DNA of 64,000 nucleotides, from assembly GCA_030761205.1 (NCBI GenBank), contig JAULJL010000028.1:16357001-16421000 (forward strand), given 5' to 3'. Numbering within the stretch: the stretch's first letter is position 1; every line of letters starts with the position of its first letter. The notes under the pieces are model-generated. The model did no database searches. It saw only the letters and a list, made by a program, of their open reading frames with translations, and was not told the origin of the DNA. This stretch comes from Fremontodendron californicum. Lineage: Eukaryota; Streptophyta; Magnoliopsida; Malvales; Malvaceae. Position numbers and translations under genes: made by a program. Of this stretch, positions 46,018 to 55,200 are shown one piece after another.

Positions 46018-46911
46018 CTATAAAAGAGTTTGCACTTTCCTTTTGACTGCTATACAATCTTCGATGCTATGGCCAACAATTCCGCAGTGATAATCACATC
46101 TTTCATTTGGATTATACCATTTTGGATATGGTGGTAACAGAGGTTTCAATGGGACACAGGCAACCATGTGATTTTGGATCAGTATAGGGAGGAGCTCTTG
46201 GTAGCTGATTGGAATGGGATCAAAATGCATTTGGGTCTTATTCTGGGGTCGTTTCTTAGTCACACATGGCCTAGGAGTTGGGGCACTTGGTGGTGGCACT
46301 AAGGTCCGAACCGGAGTGTTTACATGGAGATGTGGCGGAACAGCATGGTAAGGGTATGGATTTGGACACAGGGCCTTTGGAGGTTGTACATAGCTCGAGG
46401 TTCTTATCCCAGATACTGGATAAGGTGATTGATGAGGAAAATAGTATGAACTGGCAGTTGGTGGTGATGGAGTGGGATTCAGGACTCCCATAGTGGTCGT
46501 CTCAATGGACAATTGGACCATTGTAGGGTGGGGATACTGGTTTGGACCTAGAACAGTTTGCAGGTATGGTACTGGATCCGATGTTTCTATCTTTGGTATC
46601 AGGCTCTCAGGTTTAATAATTTTCATGATTTTGTCCATAATTTCATCAGGATTGCAACCTTTGTGGCATTGACAAGCGCAGGATCCAGCAAGGATTGTAT
46701 GTTCTGAACCTAATGGTTTTGGTTGATCCGAAGGCGATGCAGAGCCCTGAGAAAGTTCCTCTTTACTTTTACCCATATCCTCAACCATTTTCAGCAATTT
46801 GGCAAGTTGTTCTTTCACTTCCCGAATTTCATGTCTACATTCCTCTTGGTTGCATTCCAAAACACCCAATCGTTCCTCCGATTCATTCCTCATATCTCGA
46901 ACCCCTTTCAT
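46018..46911 (-). CDS. ORF1-like protein with coiled coil and zinc knuckle
   Basis: An intact 297-residue ORF, the longest undamaged one in the Ogre-like elements. Residues 8-52 are charged heptads (EVKEQLAKLLKMVEDMGKSK). Residues 78-86 form a Cys/His cluster CACQCHKGC. Residues 120-215 are rich in Pro, Tyr and Ser. Residues 230-262 match the pre-knuckle segment of Ogre-type Gag (FDPIPISYQELLPIL). Residues 272-286 are a knuckle, CDYHCGIVGHSIEDC (C-X2-H-X5-H-X4-C). The capsid core present in the second gag (43640-45054) is absent. After the stop, the -1/+1 frame continues with LDAKWLDPTTLIDKGL, so a frameshift probably removed 20-40 residues. It lies upstream of gag, where Ogre elements carry an extra ORF1 of unknown role. 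RNA binding is inferred from the knuckle. Alternatively it is an internally deleted duplicate gag. Confidence 0.75.
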   Translation of the reverse strand: MKGVRDMRNESEERLGVLECNQEECRHEIREVKEQLAKLLKMVEDMGKSKEELSQGSASPSDQPKPLGSEHTILAGSCACQCHKGCNPDEIMDKIMKIIKPESLIPKIETSDPVPYLQTVLGPNQYPHPTMVQLSIETTTMGVLNPTPSPPTASSYYFPHQSPYPVSGIRTSSYVQPPKALCPNPYPYHAVPPHLHVNTPVRTLVPPPSAPTPRPCVTKKRPQNKTQMHFDPIPISYQELLPILIQNHMVACVPLKPLLPPYPKWYNPNERCDYHCGIVGHSIEDCIAVKRKVQTLL

Positions 46912-47689
46912 GCAAATGAAAATGTCATGAGATTAAGAATACAATTATGAATGTACATACTCTATTCCTATGTGCATGAATATACTGATGATTAATGCAT
47001 GACCATATACAGAGAAATTATGATGACTATGTATGCTATGGATGCAATTTAATGTCAACATGATGCATAAAAAAATGAATAAATTGATACATAAGTATAC
47101 ACAAATAATGACCATGTATGTATTCTACAACGAATGACCATGCATGTTATGATGTCAAAATGAATACATGCGGAGAATAAATGAATTAATACAAAGGTAG
47201 GTACAAAGAATGACCATGTATATCACAAATGTATTCTACAATGAATAACCACGCATGTTATGATGTCAAAATGATACAAATAAAGAATAAATGGATTAAC
47301 ACCAAGGTATATACAAAGAAATCAATGATTACATGAAATCTGTGGGACCTAAATCTTGATTATTCAAAAATCTCATTATGCAAGATTTGCCTCCAAATTT
47401 ATGACTTTTTGAAACATGCTTTTTTCTATGAAAAACCAATCATATTATTTTCAAAAGAAATTCGGGGTAGTGGATCCTACTATGGTACAATATCCAAATG
47501 TTCATGCAACACTACCGATTTACAGAAACCATTAAATAAAATTACCAACTGTTTATTGCAAAGAATGAGATCAATAATACAACCAAAAATGTACATGCTC
47601 TATTCACACATGCATGAAATGTGCAACATGCAAAAATGCTTGAAAAAGGATTTTTTTTTTTATAAAAAAAATAGCTAATGAACATCTGC
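46912..47689 (-). other. Spacer between the leader and ORF1
   Basis: AT-rich DNA with loose repeats of AATGACCATGTATGTNAC and GATGTCAAAATGAAT-like sequence (46960-47300), then unstructured sequence. The plus ORF 47409-47678 has no family features. No gene seen. Confidence 0.5.
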
Positions 47690-48486
47690 CCCAACAATAT
47701 CTGCTTATTTAGGCATCACGATGCCTTCGAGGCGGAGTATCACATTTATTACGGGCGATGTACGTACATCGTTGCCCGATCTACCACACTTATTCGAAGT
47801 GTAAAATAGGTAACAAAAGGTTTAGAAATGTCCCTCCATGTGTTCCTATTTTCGGTATATCTAACAGAAATCCGGCATGGCTTCGCCTAGGTTCACTATA
47901 TGAGGGTGAATCGATTCTAAGGCCCCAAATTGTTCCTCACTGTCGCCGGTTAAGGCTAGTAAGGCACCCCGATAAAAGCGGGTTCAATTCGTTAGAGTAT
48001 ATTTTCCTACGGCCATGCGGAGGATTATCACGAAGGCATTATGTACTTTATACTCCGAAAGTGTTTCACTAGCCCATACGGAGGATCAATCACGAAGGCT
48101 TAGTTACTTTACTCCCACTTAAAAGGACGAAACTCGGGTATAGGATTAATGATATGCAAATGCACGTGTAGTGTGTGTGGAGGAATAACAAACTTTTCAC
48201 CACCTATTCTACAAACCTTATTCTAAATGCCCTAGCAATTAAAACATTCAAGAATAGAGTAACGCATTAACCAACAAGCAATTATAATATACAACCTTAA
48301 ATAACTAGAGAACAATAATAAAATGCATGCACATGAGTATGAACATATTTAAAAATATTTTATTATTTTCAAAATTCTTCTTATTTTTTAAAAAAAATAC
48401 GGGAATTAAAATTAAATACCAATTAAACCAACCAAAATCGAGACTTTGATAACACACGACTAATTCTAGGCCTGACTCTCTAATAG
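47690..48486 (-). other. Conserved Ogre-like 5' leader
   Basis: In reverse it aligns with 14227-15130. It carries GTTTGTAGAATAGGTGGTG, CTCCGTATGGGCTAGTGAAAC, CGGAGTATAAAGTAC and ATCCTCCGCATGGCC. The GATCCTCCG[TC]ATGG[GC]C segment occurs twice, about 70 bp apart. The plus-strand ORF 47758-48072 is antisense to the element and not credible. The PBS-proximal 48401-48465 is the leader arm of the inverted repeat. Confidence 0.65.
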
Positions 48487-48923
48487 TCCCCAATAGAGTC
48501 GCCAAGCTGTCGCAACCTAAAAAATAACGAGTCTCATCGCAAGACTTTATTATTCGTTAAGCGTGACATTAAAAAATCGAGGAAAAGTCGACTTAATTCC
48601 TCTAGAAAAATGAAGCTTTTGAAAATGACCTTAAAAATAGACATGGAGTCGCCACCAATCTTTTTTAGCTAGGTGTGATCGGCCACCTATTTAAACCGGT
48701 TTTATAAAAATATTTTAAAAATTAATTAAAACATTTTTAAAACCAATTTCAAGTCTGCGTTTTAAACCAGAGAAACCAAAGAAACGGGTTCGGGACTCGG
48801 TTACGTGCGGGGAAGGATTAGCACCCCCACAACGCCCGTATAAAACGGTACCTTATTAATCGCGTGTTATCTCAAATCTTGGTAAAAAGTTAGTTTTAAA
48901 TTTAGTATTTCAAGTTAATTCCC
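48401..48923 (-). promoter_or_regulatory. U5-leader inverted repeat around the PBS
   Basis: The leader arm 48401-48465 (GGGAATTAAAATTAAATACC to GACTAATT) is complementary to the LTR arm 48855-48923 (ATTAATCGCGTGTTATC to TAATTCCC). The 17-nt block ATTAGTCGTGTGTTATC faces GATAACACGCGATTAAT with 15 Watson-Crick and two G-U pairs. The loop is 389 nt and contains the PBS and the LTR end. Confidence 0.7.
48487..48504 (-). promoter_or_regulatory. Primer-binding site, tRNA-Arg type
   Basis: The minus strand reads TGGCGACTCTATTGGGGA, 3 nt inside the LTR end. The first nine bases match the complement of the tRNA-Arg(ACG) 3' end exactly. The second half matches less well than at 14210-14226. Confidence 0.85.
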
Positions 48924-51900
48924 AATTTAAAGAAAAATAATTCCACTTTTAATTGAAAATGATTCGGAATTTATAAATTCAAAATTTTCCTATATTCCCC
49001 AACAGACGTGGCAAAATATAGAAATTTTTATTAGTTTTGGAAAACTTTCCGAATCATTCTCTTTTTTGAAAAAAAGATATTCCTTTATTAATGATAATTG
49101 ATGATATTCTCTCCATCAAACCCGGTAGAGAACTCATGAATTATTTTAACTTGGGAATATCTTTATTTTTTATTGAAAAATCATTATCCTTTTGAAAACA
49201 TTTTAAAAGATATGAATATGTATATGCATGACATAAATAAAATGACATAGCAAAATCTAAATAATATAATGCTTCCTAAATGATATGATATAATGTAAAT
49301 ACCTTAGCATATTCTAAATGAAATGAAATGTCCTAAGTTATATGACATATTATAAATAAAATGAAATGACCTAGGTAGCATAGTATATTCTATATGAGAT
49401 GCAATATCCTAAGTCATATGATATATTCTAAATGAAATAAAATAACCTAAGTAACATAACATATTCTATATGAAATGAAATAATTTAAATGACATGGCAA
49501 ACATGAATGATATGGCATATAAATTAAATGAGATCGAATATGAAATAGTGCTATCATATAATATGCATGAAAATAAAAATATAAATAATAATGCAAGAAC
49601 ATAGTATATGCTAAATAATATGACAAACAAGAAAATAACAAAATAAAAAGCATAGGATATCATGAAATATTCCAAATCATATAATAAACAATATAACATA
49701 ACTCAAAATCATAACAATATCAAAGAAATTATCATAGCAAGAATCACATATTATATAAAATGCTTGAATATGGAAAATGCCATGCATGAAATGTATTTTT
49801 TCCTTTAATTAAGGAAATCCGTATATCTAAAAAGATATCCGGCTAACTTAGGAAAATATGTCAAATTAAATATTCTAAAACCAAAATACTTTGTGATTGT
49901 TTGAAAACAATTTTGAAAGGCTTGAATTAAAAATAAAAACTGGGATAATTTCTTTAAAATGGCTCTAATTTTCCAAGTTTAAAAATCCGGACTTGACTAC
50001 CCTTAACCCGAGACTTGAAAAACCATTTTTAGAGTTTAAAAAGGCTTAGAAACTACACTAAATCAGTAGCTAACCCTCCTAATCAGCCCACTCTAAGTAA
50101 CTTAACCAAAACAGAAAAATGATTTTTCTTTGAATTCAATTCTGACTCCACTGTCCAGTTTTAAGCCACGATTTTTTATCCTATTTTTAAAAATTCAAAA
50201 AATTCTGAAACAAATACTGGAGACTGAGGACATGTAAATCTACACGAGAAAAAATCAGCTTAATTTTCGGATTAAAGACGAATGCCCAGAAAAATCTGAA
50301 AAGTGGGTGAAAAAACTGTTTTGCCAAAATACATTTTTGCCTTTGATAAAATCATTTAAAAATCAAAGTAAAAATATTTAAGACTCACAAAATGACTCAC
50401 AAACAGTAGCTAGGAATTTTTGAAAGTTAGATAAAAATTGGCTAAGTAAAAAAAATCACAAAGCTAGAATAATCAATTTGACAAACTTTAATTTTCCACA
50501 AATGTGCTCAAGAGAGCATGACTTTGAACCATTAATTGGCTCAAGTCATTATTCAAGTGGCATGAACATGAAATGCATGAAACAATACAGCAAACATAAT
50601 GCATGAAATGCATGGATTTAAACCTAAATGTCATGAAAAAATGCATGGCATTCATAAAGTGACCTAGACCTAAATGAACTTGCATGGCATTTAATGCAAC
50701 CTAGACCTAAAATGCATGAACATGCATGGCAAATAAACCTAACTTAATAACTAAAATATGCATGGCATTTTCACAAACACAAAGCATGCTTAAACCAAAA
50801 ACTCAACCAAATATCATGCAAATGCTAACCTATCAACAAACATGGCAAGAATGCACATAAAATGCAAAAATTCCAAGGGTGGCCGAATGGAATAATGTGA
50901 CTAGCACACATGGCATTTTCACAAACACTTGGTATACTAACATGCTCAACTAAATCAAATGTCATACAAATGCAATAACCTACCAACTAACATGGCAAAA
51001 AATGCAACACACATGGAGTAGCCAAATGGCCTCAAGCTCCAACAAGCATGGCATTTTCACAAACACTTGGTATACTAACATGCTCAACTAAAATATAACA
51101 CTTAAATCATGCAAAAACCACACAAGCATTTTCACAAACACTTAATATACTAAATATAAAACATGCTCAACTAAGATATAAAACTCAAATCATGCAAAGA
51201 CCACACAAGCATTTTCACAAACACTTGATATACTAAATCTAAAACATGCTCAAATTTAAACATCATGAAAATAGAAAATTAGAAATGCAAAAACATGATA
51301 TTTAAAACATAAATGGCAACAAACAAAGCAACCAAATTAAAATATAACTCAAGAATATGAAGTAACATAACATTTAAAACACCAAGATCAAAGAAAATAA
51401 TATAAACAATATGGTAAAATAAACCAAAACAGCAACTTAAATAAATAATGTAGGCCATTTGGCCATGGCGAGTTTATTGTAAAAAAATGTAAAAAAAATA
51501 TTTTTAAGAAAGAGATGAAGGAAGAACTTAATAAGAACAATAAAAAAAAAACATTTATTTAAAATGGAAACTCACCAAGTTGAAATCAAAATAGCAAAAA
51601 CAAGAATGGAAAATCAAGAAAGTGCAAGAGTTGGTGCTCAAGAGCAACCTCAAGAAGCTATATTTCAAGCTTTATCTCTTCAAACTTTCCTTTCTTTTAT
51701 AAACTTTTCTTTTTTGCTTTCAACCAAGAAGAGAAAAACTAAGTAAAAACTAAAAGAACCCCGCAAAATGAAGATGAAAAATGAATTTTCTGCCCTCCCC
51801 TTAATGCTGGCAGAATTTTACCTCTCTCCTCCCCTAAGATGTTGTCATTTTTTGTGTAACCAATTTTCCATCAAATGGCTAATAATTCAAGGTGAAAAAA

Positions 51901-53785
51901 TCATGAAATTACCATCTTTAGATTAGCATATCAGCTCTCTTAAATTACAGTTGTTCAAGAATAATGTTGACATCTCTCTTGGCCTATGTGGCTTAATCAC
52001 CATAGCTTGATCAAAGAGAATCTCTAACTAACTCTTGATTTTTAGCCATTTGATTGAAAAATCAGAAGCTTCCTCCTTCCTTTGGGCCTGGGCAAGCCAG
52101 CACTTCTCTTTTCCAGCCCAACTCTGATTTTTTGAAAGGCCCACAGATGCACTTTTCGGTTGCTTGGGTGAAATGACCGTTTTGCCACCCGGATGCAAAT
52201 AAATATCAAACGGACTCCAAATTCAATTTTTATTTTTTTAATACTTTTAAAATAATAAAATATTGAGTTCTGAAAGTTTTCAAAATTATCCGAGTCCGTT
52301 TGCTATTTATTTGGATTTTTTCTTCCAAAAATGCCTTTTAATGCCCCTATATTTTACCATTTTTTAAACGAGCTCCAAATCAAGATTTTTCTTCACCAAT
52401 ATCTTCAAAATAATTAAAAAGTGTGATCTGGAAGTTTTCATAATTTTTGGAGCTCATTTGTTATTTTTTCGAGATTTATCGGCTTGAATTACTGCATTTG
52501 AGGCCCGGGATTTGGCCATTTTGTAAACGAACTCTGAATAAAGATTTTCTTTCGCCAATCTCTTCCAAATAATTTTAAAATGATATTTGCAAAATTTCAG
52601 AATTTTTGGAGTCCATTTGCTATTTTTTCGGGATTTATCTTCTTGAATTATTGCATAGGAGGCCCGGGATTTGGCCATTTTGCAAACGAACTCCGGATCA
52701 AGATTTTCTTTCACCAATCTCTTCCAAATAATTTAAAAATGAGATTGTCAAAATTTCAAAACATTTGGAGTCCATTTGCTATTTTTCCGGGATTTTCCTT
52801 TTTGAATTACTACATAAGAAGCCCGGGATTCGACCATTTTGCAAACGAACTCTAAATCAAGATTTTCTTTCGCCAATCTCTTTAAAATAATTTAAAAATG
52901 AGATTTGTAAAATTTCAGAATATTTGGAGTCCATTTGCTATTTTTTCGGGATTTTCCTTTTTGAATTACTACATAAGAAGCCCGGGATTTGGCCATTTTG
53001 CAAACGAACTCTGAATCAAGATTTTCTTTCGCCAACCTCTTTTAAATGATTTAAAAATAAGATTTGAAAATTTTTAGAATTTTCAGAGTCCATTTGCTAT
53101 TTTTCCCAAATTTTCCAATTTTGCCTTTTTTGCCTCCGAAACCCGGTTTTGCTTAAAACAAGTCCGATTTTCATATTTTCTTCAAACTAAGCCTTGGGCT
53201 ATCCTTTTTTAAACATTTCTCATCCATTGGGGGCTCTGGTCTTTCCAAGTCGGGCCATTTATGTGATTCTTCCCGATTTCACCAAAATCCACTAAAAATC
53301 CTAATTCTCGGTTTTCTCACGGATTGACTTTTCTTTTAGTTTTTCTTGCAGGTAGCTTCTCCATTACCCGTAGTCAATGCTTATATTTCATTTGGAACCT
53401 TCAATTTTGACCAATTTGTTCGTTTAAGCACTTTTTCCCAAATTTCTCGGATTAGGGTTTCTTTTCTACTGTATCTCTAAATCCCAACTTCAGAACTCCA
53501 TATCTTTTAATGTAAACCTCGGATTATCAAAATTCTTTCTCAATTTTTCAATTGAACTTAAAATCTTGATTTTGAAAGTGGGTTGACTTTTTTAGTAGTT
53601 GACTTTTTGGGGTTGACTTTTTTGGAGGTTGACTTTTTTCAAGTTTGACTTTTTATGCTCGCCCTCTTAAACTAAGTCTTGGAGTACCACTTGCAGGATG
53701 AAAAAAAATCTTTTTGCACGCGAAAACATCAATTTAGGAAGAAAACATACCTGTTTAGTGGTCCGGACAAAATTAGGTGTCTACA
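48508..53785 (-). repeat. 5' LTR of the inner element (5278 bp)
   Basis: From TGTCGCAACCTAAAAAATAACG to TTAGGTGTCTACA, colinear and nearly identical with 34121-39469. U5 has TGGAGTCGCCA (48644-48654), the segment GCGGGGAAGGATTAGCACCC (from 48808) and the inverted-repeat arm. The 160-bp array is at 52210-53110. No gene inside. Confidence 0.95.
52210..53110 (-). repeat. 160-bp tandem repeats in the inner 5' LTR
   Basis: Counterpart of 37880-38810, with CCATTTTGCAAACGAACTC-type landmarks at about 52517, 52676, 52835 and 52995, i.e. steps of 159-160 bp. Confidence 0.9.
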
Positions 53786-53929
53786 GGGGTCTTATCCTGT
53801 CCTGTACTCAGCTGTGTTTAAAATTCGGGGTATCTCCTCTAGAAGCTTTGGCTCCACGGTGGTCTTCGGGGTTTGACTCATTTGAGAAGCAGAACAAGTT
53901 CGATTTGCAAAGTGATGACTTAGGTGGAA

Positions 53930-55200
53930 CCAAATCTAAAATGCCGACTTCACTCGGCTTACTTCCTTCTGTGCTAGCTACATCAGGCTTAATCACATCT
54001 AACATGCCAACTTCACTGGGATTAAACCATACCTGCCAGCTTACATTGGGCTTAATCATATCTAACGTGCCAACCTCACTGGGCTTAAACCATCACCGCC
54101 AGCTTACATTGGGCTTGATCACATCTAACGTGCCAACTTCACTCAGCTTAAACCATAACCGCTAGCTTACATTGGGCTTAATCACATCTAACGTGCCAAC
54201 TTCACTCGGCTTAAACCATAACCGCCAACTTACATTGGACTTGATCACAACCAACGTGTCAACTTCCCTGGGCTTAAACCATAACCGCCAGCTTACATTG
54301 GACTTAATCACATCTAACGTGCCAACTTCACTTGGCTTAAACCATAACCACCAGCTTACATTGGGCTTAATCACATCTAACGTGCCAACTTCACTGGGCT
54401 TAAACCATAACCGCCAGCTTACATTGGGCTTAATCACATCTAACGTGCCAATTTCACTGGGCTTAAACCATAAACGCCAGCTTATATTGGGCTTAATCAC
54501 ATCTAACGTGCCAACTTCACTCAGCTTAAACCATAACCGCCAACTTACATTACGCTTGATCACATCTAACGTGCCAAACTTTACTGAGCTTAAACCATAA
54601 CCGCCAGCTTACATTGGGCTTAATCACATCTAACGTGCCAACTTCACTGGGCTTAAACCATAACCGCCAGCTTACATTGGGCTTAATTACATCTAACGTG
54701 CCAACTTCACTAGGCTTAAACCATAACTGCCAGCTTACTTTGGGCTTAATCACATCTAACGTGCCAACTTCATTGGGCTTAAACCATAACTGCCAGCTAT
54801 ATTGGGCTTTAATCACATCTAACATGCCAACTTCACTGGGCTTAAACCATAACCGCCAGCTTACATTGGGCTTGACCAAATTTAAAATGCCAACTTCACT
54901 GGGCTTAAATCGCTTTTATGCCAGCTTCCATTAGGTTTAACCCAATTTAAAATGCCAACTTTACTGGGCTTAAATCACGTTTATGCTAGCTTCATCAGGC
55001 TTAACCAAATTTAAAATGCCAACTTTACTGGGCTTAAATCATTTTATGCCAGCTTCATCGAGTTTAACCAAATTTAAAATGCCAACTTTACTGGGCTTAA
55101 ATCACTTTTATGCCAGCTTCATCGGGCTTAACAAATTTAAAATGCCAACTTTATTGGGCTTAAATCATTTTTATGCCAGCTTCATCGGGTTTAACAAATC
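53930..55200 (-). repeat. 63-bp tandem array (3' UTR of the outer element)
   Basis: About 20 units. From 53985 to 54880 the unit holds CATCTAACGTGCCAACTTC, CTGGGCTTAAACCATAACCG and CCAGCTTACATTGGGCTTAA. From 54880 to 55200 a sister unit of 63-64 bp has AAATTTAAAATGCCAACTTT and TTTTATGCCAGCTTCATCGG. Because 63 is a multiple of three and no stop falls in some frames, long ORFs run through it on both strands (54172-54600 plus, 54162-54563 minus, and others). They are repeat products. Confidence 0.93.

Larger units (their letters stand above)
34121..53785 (-). mobile_element. Complete 19.7-kb Ogre-like element (inner), gag-bearing and pol-less
   Basis: Both ends are exact: LTRs 34121-39469 and 48508-53785, with GGGGT on each side (34116-34120 and 53786-53790). 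In element order: 5' LTR, PBS (48504-48487), leader, spacer, ORF1-like CDS (46911-46018), spacer, gag (45054-43640), conserved internal region, TTTGCATC array, 110-bp array, polypurine region and 3' LTR. The interior is 9.0 kb. I looked for protease (D[ST]GA), RT (YxDD), RNase H and integrase (HHCC, DDE) in the minus frames between 43640 and 41240 and found none. It is therefore a large non-autonomous, gag-bearing element. The LTRs are nearly identical, so it moved recently. Confidence 0.93.

Noticed and set aside
47758..48072. 104-codon plus-strand ORF
   Set aside because: It lies antisense in the conserved leader of a minus-strand element. The sister leaders do not keep it open.
54162..54934. 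Long ORFs of 21-residue repeats on both strands
   Set aside because: They are products of a 63-bp tandem array whose length is a multiple of three. No start context or known repeat-protein family.
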